Positions 57,511 to 64,000 of a stretch of 64,000 nt of DNA are shown here, one piece after another (position 1 is the first letter of the stretch; every line of letters begins with the position of its first letter). Location: positions 481,814-545,813 of the forward strand of contig CAVPDG010000024.1 of assembly GCA_963702535.1 (NCBI GenBank), in the 5' to 3' direction. The notes beneath the pieces are model-generated. The model was not told where the DNA came from. It searched no databases and saw only the letters and a list, made by a program, of their open reading frames with translations. The stretch comes from CAVPDG01 sp963702535 (GTDB taxonomy: Bacteria > Chloroflexota > Anaerolineae > Anaerolineales > UBA4823). A program made the translations under genes and the position numbers.

Positions 57511-58547
57511 AGAAAATTAACCTCAGTTATTTGATCAGGAATTATGGCATCGCGCTCGTACTGGTGGTGATTGTTATCATCCTTACCATCCTCAGGCCCA
57601 ACTTTATCCGGCCCGGAAACCTGATAGAAATCATGCGCCAGGTGTCTTTTATCGGCATTGTCGCCGTGGGCATGACCTTTTGTTTGCTCACCGGAGGCAT
57701 TGATCTCTCCGTGGGCTCCAATGTCGGCCTGGCTGTCGCCGTGTGCGCCCTCATCATGTCCGGCAGACCCATCCCTCCGGAAGTCACCGGCGGCGTCAAT
57801 ATCAACCCCATCCTGGGCATCGTGGTGGGTATCCTCGCCAGTACGATTGTGGGTGTCTTGAACGGCGTGCTCATCAACGAGGTCAAGATCCCGCCCTTGA
57901 TCACCACCCTCGCCATGCTCGAGATCGTGCGCGGCGTCATCTACGTCATGACCGGCGCCATGCCCATCTACGAGAACTTCGAAGAATACTTCCGCTTCAT
58001 CGGGCAGGGCAGCATCGGACCCATCCCCGTACCGGTGATCCTCTTCCTGGTGACGATGATCCTCGGCTCCATCGTGCTCAACAAAACCGTCTACGGGCGC
58101 TACGTCTACAGCCTGGGCGGCAACGCCGAGGTCACCCGCCTCTCCGGCATCAACACCAAGAAGATCAGCTACTCCGTCTACATCCTCAGCGGCTTCATCT
58201 GCGGCATCGCCGGCATCGCCCTGCTCTCCCGCCTTAACTCCGGCTTGCCGCGCGCTGCCGTAGGCTACGAGTTCGAGGTCATCACCGCCTGCGTCCTGGG
58301 CGGCGTCTCCATCGCCGGCGGCGAAGGCAGGCTCTCCGGCGTCTTCTTCGGCGTATTGATCATGGGCATCCTCTTCAACGGGCTCATCCAGCTCAACCTC
58401 TCCGAGTTCTACCAGATGATCATCAAAGGCGCCGTGCTGCTGCTCGCCGTCGGCTTCGACACGCTATCCCAGACCCGCCGCCGCCGCCTGACCGACCGCG
58501 TCAAGAACATGGCAAAATCCCGCGACAGCTCCTCCGTCGCCGGCTGA
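57507..58547 (+). CDS. ABC importer permease, RbsC type
   Basis: 346 residues, intact, about 8 to 10 membrane segments. The family signature MTFCLLTGGIDLSVGSNVGL and EVITACVLGGVSIAGGEGRL are present, with SRLNSGLPRAAVGYE in between. It forms the translocation pore, presumably as a homodimer, with the ATPase at 56013. The start overlaps the ATPase stop (ATGA). It is the last gene of the operon and is followed by strong hairpins. Confidence 0.93.
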   Translation: MKKINLSYLIRNYGIALVLVVIVIILTILRPNFIRPGNLIEIMRQVSFIGIVAVGMTFCLLTGGIDLSVGSNVGLAVAVCALIMSGRPIPPEVTGGVNINPILGIVVGILASTIVGVLNGVLINEVKIPPLITTLAMLEIVRGVIYVMTGAMPIYENFEEYFRFIGQGSIGPIPVPVILFLVTMILGSIVLNKTVYGRYVYSLGGNAEVTRLSGINTKKISYSVYILSGFICGIAGIALLSRLNSGLPRAAVGYEFEVITACVLGGVSIAGGEGRLSGVFFGVLIMGILFNGLIQLNLSEFYQMIIKGAVLLLAVGFDTLSQTRRRRLTDRVKNMAKSRDSSSVAG

Positions 58548-58574
58548 CCCCGCCCCGCATCCATCGACCCGTGT

Positions 58575-58736
58575 CGGGGCAGACCGCCCTGGTTCTGCAT
58601 ATCTGAGCCAGGGGTGTCTGCCCCGGGGGCAATCGGACTGTTCAGTTTGTCTCAAGTGACAGTCACTTTCAAAGTGACTGTCACCTGGTCGCTATACAAG
58701 AAACCCGTTTTCTGCCAGAAAACGGGTTTCTCTTTT
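58575..58736 (+). terminator. Three stacked hairpins ending the sugar operon
   Basis: Hairpin 1: CGGGGCAGAC (58575-58584) with GTCTGCCCCG (58616-58625) plus inner CCCTGG/CCAGGG pairs. Hairpin 2: GTGACAGTCACTTT (58656-58669) with its exact complement at 58671-58684 around one C. Hairpin 3: GAAACCCGTTTTCT (58700-58713) with its complement at 58717-58730, followed by TCTTTT, a textbook intrinsic terminator. The first two lack T-tracts and may protect or process the transcript end. Confidence 0.8.
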
Positions 58737-58738
58737 CG

Positions 58739-58984
58739 TCAATGCCAGCCCCGCCTGCGCCGCAGCAGGACGAGGACCAGCAGCGGTGCAAGAGCCAGCG
58801 GAGCCAGGTCGTTGGCGCAGCGCAAGGCGCCGGAGGCTGGGGGCTGTTCACCAGGAGATGTAGATTGGACCGGTTCTATGGTTGGGACTGGTTTATCCTG
58901 AACGCTCATCCCCGGCGTGATTGACACCCAACGGTGCCCATCAGTCGTCATGTGGATGCGCCTGGTTGGACGGTTCCATCTCAT
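58739..58984 (-). pseudogene. Possible 3' remnant of an exported, C-terminally anchored protein
   Basis: An 81-residue frame whose last 40 residues are a Ser/Pro-rich stretch, a hydrophobic segment (LAPLALAPLLVLVLL) and a basic tail RRRRGWH, the layout of a C-terminal sorting or anchor signal. No upstream exported domain is present. It is probably the tail of a lost gene or a chance ORF. Confidence 0.3.
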
Positions 58985-58998
58985 CCTATTGCCGAACG

Positions 58999-59163
58999 CT
59001 ATTTTAAAAAGTGCTGTCGAACTTTCGCCGCAATCTGACGATCCGTCATCTTGTCAACTGTTTCAATACCTTCAATGCGTCCACCGAGGTCGCTTCTTTC
59101 AAGGCGTGTTTTCAGTTCGCCCTTTGCGTCACCAGGACCAAATATCATAATTGATTCTGCTAT
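58999..59163 (-). pseudogene. C-terminal fragment of an eRF1-domain-like (baeRF-type) protein
   Basis: About 55 codons are open. They read ESIMIFGPGDAKGELKTRLE then GGRIEGIETVDKMTDRQIAA and KVRQHFLK before a TAG. This matches the conserved C-terminal end of bacterial eRF1-domain-like proteins (FGPGEAKGEL; ETVDKMTDRQIAAKVRxHF). An in-frame TAG lies just upstream and the rest of the gene is missing. The break falls about 10 bp from a candidate attC end, so the truncation may mark the boundary of the cassette array. Confidence 0.6.
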
Positions 59164-59174
59164 CTATTAGCTCC

Positions 59175-59200
59175 ACCTAACAGCTTCGAGCTGATCCGCC
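59175..59200 (-). other. Partial attC-like site at the left end of the cassette array
   Basis: ACCTAAC (59175-59181; GTTAGGT on the minus strand, fitting the GTTRRRY core) is followed by GCTTCGAGCTGATCCGCCC, closely similar to the corresponding arm of the site at 61734. The other half is not found, so the site appears truncated. It lies just beyond the end of the SDR cassette. Confidence 0.45.
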
Positions 59201-59279
59201 CGGCGACTTTAAGGACGGATGACACATTCTCGTACACCTCAGCGGGCAAAGCCCCTTTGCGCTAACGCCCTTGCCTACT

Positions 59280-60058
59280 TTACTGCACTGTCCGACCACC
59301 GTCAATTAAGATCAGCTGCGCCGGTGATAAAGCTACTCGCCTCGCTGGCGAGAAAGACAATTAGTCCGCCAATTTCATCCGGGGTTGCCCAGCGTCGCAA
59401 TGGTATTCCGCTAATAAAGTCTGCATAAGCCTTCGGGTCTTGTTTCAACGATTCCAGGTCACTCGCCTCGGTGGCGAACGGCCCCGGCAAGATACAATTG
59501 ACGGTGATGCCGTAGGGTCCCCACTCCAGCGCTAGCGTACAGAGTCATCTGCAACAGTGCAGCCTTGCTACTTGCATAAGGCGTCATGCCTGGGAAAGTT
59601 GAGACCGCTGCTGTTGAAGAAACATTGATCACTCTTCCATAGCGTCGCTCTTTGAGGTGATGGGTCACGGCTTTACATAGTAACCACGGACCAATGAGAT
59701 TCGTGTCATGAACCTCGCGGAACTCTTCCAGCGATAAGTCCTCAATGGGTCTTTGCTTGTTAATGGCAGCATTGTTAACCACAATATCGATTTGCCCAAA
59801 GTCGTTCAGCACTCCTTCGACAAGCGCCGTGATCTGCCCTGGCACAGTCATATCACAAAGATAGCCATAGCACGTTTTTCCGGTGGACATCTGAATCTCA
59901 AGCGCCACAGCCTGTGCTTGTTCTGTCTTTCGGCTCACGACAGCCACTTGAGCGCCTGCTTCAGCCAGCGCGAGAGACATCGCTTTCCCCAATCCACGGT
60001 TGCTGCCGGTCACAATGGCAACGCGGTTCTCCAGGCGAAAACGGTCGAAAATGGCCAT
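59280..60058 (-). CDS. Short-chain dehydrogenase/reductase (frame broken near 59525 and 59310)
   Basis: About 258 residues from ATG 60058 behind AAGGAGT. The cofactor loop TGSNRGLGKAM, the NNAA motif (DIVVNNAAINKQRP), the catalytic Ser in INVSSTAAVS and YASSK (Tyr and Lys) are complete. After a shift the C-terminus reads LPGPFATEASDLE and RRWATPDEIGGLIVFLASEA, and after a final shift IDGGRTVQ. It resembles gluconate 5-dehydrogenase and FabG-like reductases. It lies between two attC-like sites on the same strand as the small cassette ORFs and may itself be a cassette or the first chromosomal gene beside the array. Confidence 0.83.
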
Positions 60059-60120
60059 GAAGGTTACTCCTTGTCATCACAGTCTTGGGATGCTATATGG
60101 AACGGCACAAAAGCATAACC

Positions 60121-60215
60121 GCCTAACGGTGTGGCTCAGCGGCAGCGGCGTAATAGTCAAACTACAATCTCATTATCGCGCCATTTCTGGTAAAACGCGC
60201 CCCGTTTGTGAGCAT
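60121..60215 (-). other. attC-like half-site with conserved internal block
   Basis: GCCTAAC at 60121-60127 (GTTAGGC on the minus strand) is followed by GTGTGGCTCAGCGGCAGCGG, the same arm as in the site at 62749. The shared block beginning TTATCGCGCCATTTCTGGTA lies at 60172-60213. The opposite arm and its core are unclear, so the site may be damaged or fused to other sequence up to about 60327. Confidence 0.5.
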
Positions 60216-60403
60216 CGCATCCAGGAGAAGTAAGAGCAGAGAGCGGCGGATTGCTTCCGCTCGACCCTTCAACCAGTCAGCCCGTACGGTCCTGAGATAA
60301 ATCTCCTGGCTTTCATGTGGGTTGAGCCTGCGAAACCCAACGCCCCTCACCTTCCATAATCCCGCCAATCCACCATTTGCGATGGATTGCTGGCAATAGA
60401 TAT

Positions 60404-60430
60404 AAAAAACGCCCGGTGAGAGCCGGGCGC
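60404..60430 (-). terminator. Minus-strand terminator after the zinc-ribbon cassette gene
   Basis: CGCCCGG (60410-60416) pairs with CCGGGCG (60423-60429); on the minus strand the stem is followed by TTTTTT. It lies about 35 bp beyond the stop of the gene at 60464. A terminator inside a cassette array would limit read-through to later cassettes. Confidence 0.75.
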
Positions 60431-60463
60431 TAGATGATACGGGATCAGAGATGGATGTTTACA

Positions 60464-60691
60464 CTAAACATGTTCCGCAACAGCGTATACCATAGCCTTC
60501 TTGGGGCTGATGACCGCCTGGTGTTCCAGAGTTGTACTCCGCACATAAGAATTGCACGAGGCACAATGATATTGATAAAGAAGTACTTCTTCCTTTCCTT
60601 TAGGGCCGTTAATGGTAAGCATAGCAAGAGATAGGTCCAATTCTTTCATGCTATTACAGCTCGGACACAGTCCAATACTCTTATGCATCAT
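60464..60691 (-). CDS. Small zinc-ribbon protein (cassette ORF)
   Basis: 75 residues from tandem ATGs at 60691 and 60688 behind AAGGAG. Two CxxC pairs (LCPSCNSMKEL; HCASCNSYVRS) about 30 residues apart predict a zinc ribbon. The middle is LTINGPKGKEEVLLYQYH. It carries its own minus-strand terminator. Function unknown, as for most integron cassette proteins. Confidence 0.6.
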   Translation of the reverse strand: MMHKSIGLCPSCNSMKELDLSLAMLTINGPKGKEEVLLYQYHCASCNSYVRSTTLEHQAVISPKKAMVYAVAEHV

Positions 60692-60920
60692 TTGCTCCTT
60701 CTCCGACCCCATCCAATTCCGCACAAATAATCGTGCTTACGAGAGCGAGTAGATATCAGAGCTTATTCGTATTGTTACTCTCAATTTTGTGGGTTAGGAT
60801 AAGCATAGCAGGTTATTCGCCAATTGTCTAGTCAAATTGGTTAAGGGTTTCCTATCGTTGCCTTGCATAATTGACAGGTTACAGATCAGCATCACACAAC
60901 CATCACACCGGAGCTCACCA

Positions 60921-60985
60921 TGTGGAGTTGAAAAAGCACTGGTCAGGATTGCCTCCTTTTTTGATAGTGGATTTTGTCTATGGCT
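60921..60985 (-). repeat. Cassette leader repeat, copy 1
   Basis: About 65 bp nearly identical (two or three differences) to 62685-62748. On the minus strand both copies begin directly after the GTTRRRY end of an attC-like site and precede a cassette ORF. It reads ATAGACAAAATCCACTATCA at its start on that strand. It may be a shared 5' leader acquired by recombination between cassettes. Confidence 0.8.
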
Positions 60986-61109
60986 GCCTAACGTATGGAG
61001 TTAACCGGCAATGCCGACTGCGGCGCGCTGGAAGGGGACGAGAAATCGAGATGAAAGAAGCAGTAAGCTGCCAGTGGAGGCAGCGTCCGAGTTGAACGAT
61101 TGGTTAGGC
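60986..61109 (-). other. attC recombination site (124 bp)
   Basis: The plus strand begins GCCTAAC (60986-60992) and ends GTTAGGC (61103-61109), perfect RYYYAAC/GTTRRRY cores. On the minus strand it begins GCCTAACCAATCGTTCAACT and ends GCCGGTTAACTCC...GTTAGGC, with the imperfect internal arms typical of classical attC (59-base element) sites. The stop codon of the hydrolase gene lies inside its first core. Confidence 0.85.
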
Positions 61110-61719
61110 ACGTGCCGCCATTCGATCAAGGATGATATCCGCTACACGGGAGCTTGCAGGAATTAGCGGATGAATTACCGACACATGCACGACATCGGTT
61201 ATCCAGTCTGCCTGCAACTCTGATTCTGAGACTACGCCGTCATTGCGCTCATATCCGAACGGGCTATGTTTGCCGTAGAACCCTAGAATCGAGAATGTGG
61301 TGGTTTGAACGTTGATGGGACTGATAGCTTTCATTCTCAGGCTTGAGGCGAGTAACTGACCACAATCTCCAGTGATTGCCCGATAAATGAAGCGTTTTCG
61401 CAGCTTCTTGACTAGAATCGCAGGCAGAACAGGGGAACCCAACAGGAATAGATGTTTTGGCGGATTTGTCCCGTGAGGGAACTCCTGGAGGGCACTTCTT
61501 AGCAAAACCCCACCTAATGAGTGCCCAACTAAAACATAGTCTCCCTGTGATGCCATCTGGATAATCCGAACCCGGAGACGATTTTGGATTGCGTCAAAGT
61601 CATTGAACGCAGTCGAATAACAAAAAACGCTTACCGCGTATCCATTAGCTTCAACCGAAACAGGATGGGCATTCCGAAATTGGGGTTCTGCCCATGCCAT
61701 GAACGAAAAGAACGTGCAT
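61104..61719 (-). CDS. Alpha/beta-hydrolase-like cassette protein (frame broken near 61670)
   Basis: ATG 61719 has an AAGGAGAG ribosome site and reads MHVLFVHGMGRTPIS. After one shift it continues VSVEANGYAVSVFCYSTAFN, then QGDYVLVGHSLGGVLLRSAL with the nucleophile elbow GHSLGG, HLFLLGSPVLPAIL and VVHVSVIHPLIPASSRVADI, where the His may complete the triad. About 205 residues. Lipase- or acyltransferase-like serine hydrolases of this type are frequent in integron cassettes. The stop TAA is within the attC core. Confidence 0.75.
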
Positions 61720-61733
61720 TGAACTCTCCTTGG

Positions 61734-61864
61734 TGCTAACGGCCTCGAGCTAAGCTGCCCGGCGGAAGTGGGCAGACCTCCCACCGATTGTCGCGCAGGC
61801 TGGCGGGCCAGGCGCCCCACCCTATCCGCCAGCCCGCCGGGTCAGCTTCTGCGAGTTGTTGGGC
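61734..61864 (-). other. attC-like site (131 bp)
   Basis: On the minus strand it begins GCCCAAC (61864-61858) and ends GTTAGCA (61740-61734), the latter slightly off consensus. The arms AGAAGCTGACCCGGCGG and CCGCCGGGCAGCTTAGCTC are imperfectly complementary and a second inner inverted repeat (GGCTGGCGG/CCGCCAGCC) gives the expected folded single strand. Confidence 0.72.
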
Positions 61865-61918
61865 TGCCAACGAACAGCCAACTGCTTCAGTGACGAGGCG
61901 ATGAGAGCGTGGTGGGGC

Positions 61919-62092
61919 TTATGCGCTCCGCCTGGCAAACCATTGACCAGCCGTCACACCGGAACCAAACCCTAGCACGAAGAAGCCGATCTTGGCCACC
62001 AACGAGACGTCTGCCCAGAACACGAGCGAGAAGGCAACCGCAAGAACAAAGAACAGGATCGAGAGACCAATCAGAACGTTGTTTGACTTCAT
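61919..62092 (-). CDS. Small two-helix membrane protein (cassette ORF)
   Basis: 57 residues from ATG 62092 behind GAGGAG. Two hydrophobic segments (VLIGLSILFFVLAVAFSLVF; KIGFFVLGFGSGVTAG) and a short basic end (WFARRSA). Flanked on both sides by attC-like sites. Function unknown. Confidence 0.6.
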   Translation of the reverse strand: MKSNNVLIGLSILFFVLAVAFSLVFWADVSLVAKIGFFVLGFGSGVTAGQWFARRSA

Positions 62093-62143
62093 CGTAGAAT
62101 CTCCTCTGTGAGACTGCAACCAGGCGAGATGTCTGACCGGGCA

Positions 62144-62269
62144 GCCCAAGGTTAGGCTCAGGCGCAGCAGCGATGCCTGCAAGGTACCTTCCCGTTATCG
62201 CGCCATTTCCGGTAAAACGCACCCCGTTTGCAAGCGGCGAAGCCGCTGTCCGCTGCGCAGGTGTTAGGC
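62144..62269 (-). other. attC-like site (126 bp)
   Basis: On the minus strand it begins GCCTAAC (62269-62263) and ends CTTGGGC (62150-62144), one base from GTTRRRY. Arms ACCTGCGCAGCGGACAGCG and GCATCGCTGCTGCGCCTGAG can pair. The internal block found in three other sites occupies 62194-62236. Confidence 0.72.
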
Positions 62270-62284
62270 AGCTGCTTCACGCAT

Positions 62285-62674
62285 TCAAGCTGGCCGGCGA
62301 CGGTTGCGAATGAACATGGCAACCGAGCCGACTGCGCCAACGCTGAAGGCCGCAGAGCAGATCATAGCGATGATTATGCTCAAGGCATTGGCGACGGGGC
62401 TCTCCAGCAGACCCTGGAGCGCACCTGCGGTTGCCGGATCCTGGGCAGCAGTATCGAGAATGATGTTCAGAATGATGTAGAGAACAAAACCGAGTATCGA
62501 TGCGAAGAGGAGGAATATGAACTTCCTTGCGGTTCTCCAGGGGTGGACGAATGCAAGGACAAAGGCAGTGGCCGCAAGAAAGGCTAAAATGATACCGGGC
62601 AGATTATCGTCGATACCTGCAGCGACAGCGGCAATTGCCAGCAAGCCACAGATCGCCAGGAGGATAAGCGTCAT
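62285..62674 (-). CDS. Four-helix membrane protein (cassette ORF)
   Basis: 129 residues, intact, ATG 62674. Four hydrophobic segments (ILLAICGLLAIAAVAAGI; LPGIILAFLAATAFVLAFV; FIFLLFASILGFVLYIILNI; IIIAMICSAAFSVGAVGS) and a basic tail RNRRRPA. The stop lies 16 bp before the attC core at 62269. No family recognised. Confidence 0.65.
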   Translation of the reverse strand: MTLILLAICGLLAIAAVAAGIDDNLPGIILAFLAATAFVLAFVHPWRTARKFIFLLFASILGFVLYIILNIILDTAAQDPATAGALQGLLESPVANALSIIIAMICSAAFSVGAVGSVAMFIRNRRRPA

Positions 62675-62684
62675 TTTTCTGTTG

Positions 62685-62748
62685 TGTGGAGTAGAAAAAG
62701 CACTGGTCAGGATTGCCTCTTTTTTGATAGTGGATTTTGTCTATGGCT
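62685..62748 (-). repeat. Cassette leader repeat, copy 2
   Basis: Near-identical to 60921-60985. Here it spans from the attC-like core at 62749 to within 10 bp of the start codon of the membrane protein gene, so it forms almost the whole untranslated leader of that cassette. Confidence 0.8.
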
Positions 62749-62874
62749 ACCCAACGGTTTGGCTCAGCGGTAGGGGCGGCGCGGACATGGTCTCTCACTA
62801 TTATCGCGCCATTTCCGGTTAAAGGCGCGCCGTTTGAGAGCGGCGTACGTAACCGCTAGAGGGGATGTTGGGGC
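62749..62874 (-). other. attC-like site (126 bp)
   Basis: On the minus strand it begins GCCCCAAC (62874-62867) and ends GTTGGGT (62755-62749, consensus). Arms CTCTAGCGGTTACGTACGCC and GGCGGCCC-type sequence with TACCGCTGAGCC are imperfectly complementary. The shared internal block is at 62800-62842. Confidence 0.75.
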
Positions 62875-62879
62875 GCTTC

Positions 62880-63493
62880 TTAGATAGGCATATCAACAGA
62901 GACGCTAAACATTAGATGGTCATAAAAAATAAGAACCCAGAAATCATTGTTCGGCTCTTGTATCACCCCATAGACAAAATACGGGCGAAACTCTAAACCT
63001 TTTTCCATCGGGAGTGTATCGCTTGGTTGCGGTACAAACTGTGGATATATCCATACATTGTAAATTGCCGCATTACTTATTCTGGCTTTGTTCTGCCGAT
63101 AGAAAAGCCCTTTTACAACCCGAATAAGCCATGCATTGAGTTCATCGTAATCGAAATAGAATTCGAGGCGGGGATTTCCTTTGTCATCCATGAGGGTGGA
63201 TGTTCTTTGGTGTAAGAGAGTATTACCTCCCGCCACTTTCGGCTTCTGAGCACCTCTCTCCGAGCAGTTTGGCCAACGCCGGCAGATTTTTCACCTGCCA
63301 GTATCGCGAAAAAAATTCGCATTCTTTCATCAAGCTGTTGATATTCTTCGTTACATCGTTTACAGCACGGGATAGTTATCAAATTGGGAGGCTTATCTTG
63401 TGGGAAAATACAATCCGGCGGAACGTGATCTCTGCTCTTGTTCCTGTTTTTTATCAGCTCCTCACCACAAAGATAGCACTGCTTCACAGGCAT
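62880..63493 (-). CDS. HNH-endonuclease-like cassette protein (frame broken near 63185)
   Basis: About 203 residues. The N-terminus has CYLCGEELIKNRNKSRDHVP then PPDCIFP and IPCCKRCNEEYQ, a pair of CxxC motifs around the DHVPP element of HNH-type folds common in integron cassettes. After one shift the C-terminal half reads GNPRLEFYFDYDELNAWLIR and FRPYFVYGVIQEPNNDFWVL, ending VSVDMPI. The stop is a few bases before the attC-like core at 62874. It may be a nuclease, but targets are unknown. Confidence 0.65.
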
Positions 63494-63539
63494 AGTACAT
63501 TCTTTCGTTTTCTACGTGAGCGGCCTCACCCCCAAAATT

Positions 63540-63660
63540 CTTATACGCATTAGGCTGCAAATTGAAAGACACACCTCAATTATCGCGCCATTTCTGGTAA
63601 AACGCACCCCGTTTGCAAGCGGCGGATTTCTTCGGCTCGACCCTGCAAACCTGTCGACGG
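63540..63660 (-). other. Degenerate attC-like region
   Basis: Contains the shared internal block (63579-63621) and then GCGGCGGATTTCTTCGGCTC, which matches sequence near 60260. The cores are unclear; ATTAGGC at about 63549 is the nearest candidate. It would be the site of a cassette whose gene lies beyond 63.7 kb. Confidence 0.4.
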
Positions 63661-64000
63661 TCACTCGTGGCGGCGCTCTCAGCCCGTCCTGAACGCAGTT
63701 ATGGATCGCTTCTCAGCGTCGCACTGTCCTCTGCACGAGTACCGTGATTTTATCATTCCTGGGAGGTGGTCTGTTTTTCGTTGTTAATTCTTAATGTGCA
63801 CCACTGCGATGTGGGGCATTTTTCGATGTTAAAACGGGACACTTTTCGCTTGACAAAAACATTTTACTGCCGTAATTGACAATCAAGGCTAGCGTCGACA
63901 ATGCTGACAATTCACAAAGATACATAAATTCTCATCCCCCTACAATTTTTGAACAAAGCAACAATAACCGCAATCACTGCCAGCAATCCAGCCGCATGCC
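63661..64000. other. Right-end region, no gene seen
   Basis: About 340 bp with no convincing ORF. It holds two similar motifs, GGGGCATTTTTCG (63813-63825) and GGGACACTTTTCG (63836-63848), followed by TTGACAAAAACATTT. Repeated motifs of this kind occur near the ends of IS21-like elements, but no transposase is visible. TTGACA here could also be a -35 box. Confidence 0.3.

Noticed and set aside
1..64000. CRISPR array, tRNA or rRNA genes
   Set aside because: No regularly spaced 25-40 bp repeats and no recognisable tRNA arm or rRNA signatures were found by eye on either strand.

Overview
The window is a chromosomal or metagenomic fragment of a GC-rich, anaerobic-type bacterium, most likely a Chloroflexi (Anaerolineae-like) lineage. 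This is inferred from gene content and style: many lipoproteins with Thr/Pro-rich linkers and WSPDG propeller repeats, a SorC-controlled sugar operon, DUF389 and DUF1566 proteins, a deazaflavin-dependent oxidoreductase and a serine-dehydrogenase-type protease. No rRNA, tRNA or CRISPR array was recognised. About 45 single-base frame breaks lie in otherwise well-conserved genes of every class. I read them mostly as base-calling or assembly indels, and I list interrupted genes as one CDS with the break positions.

Layout. 1-1.8 kb: left-truncated TolB-like lipoprotein. 1.95-13.5 kb: a compact virion-head module behind an SOS-box promoter (small terminase-like, large terminase, portal, protease, capsid, beta-helix protein, holin-like protein and several unknowns), with no integrase, replication or recognisable tail genes. 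13.5-21.6 kb (minus strand): deazaflavin oxidoreductase, propeller lipoprotein, membrane proteins, opine dehydrogenase, cobalamin-fold/glutamate-mutase-E-like protein, PII-like protein and a CPA2 antiporter. 22.0-24.4 kb: an AT-richer gene encoding two tandem copies of an alanine-dehydrogenase-like unit. 24.5-27.9 kb: DUF389-SH3 fusion overlapping a CLC channel. 28-41 kb: mixed genes (ClpP-like protease, subtilase, YCII-GNAT fusion, BNR protein with MoaD-like protein, patatin, DUF1566 lipoprotein, GxxExxY protein, TatA) plus a 99-bp MITE with an 8-bp target duplication. 41.4-44 kb: AT-richer glycosyltransferase and a nitrilase.

44.2-58.5 kb: a PaaK-like ligase and SorC regulator (minus) diverge from a plus-strand catabolic operon: class II aldolase, Dabb protein, 2-oxoacid/acetoin-type dehydrogenase E1alpha, E1beta and E2, UlaE-like epimerase, UroD-like protein, FGGY kinase, and an RbsBAC-type ABC importer. 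Together these suggest uptake, phosphorylation, epimerisation and aldol cleavage of a sugar or polyol, coupled to an acyl-CoA-forming complex whose substrate is not obvious.

58.5-64 kb: the operon ends in stacked hairpins, followed by a truncated eRF1-like gene fragment and then an integron-type cassette array. The cassettes are small minus-strand ORFs separated by 124-131 bp attC-like sites. No integrase is visible. The array runs off the right edge, where an integrase would be expected if there is one.
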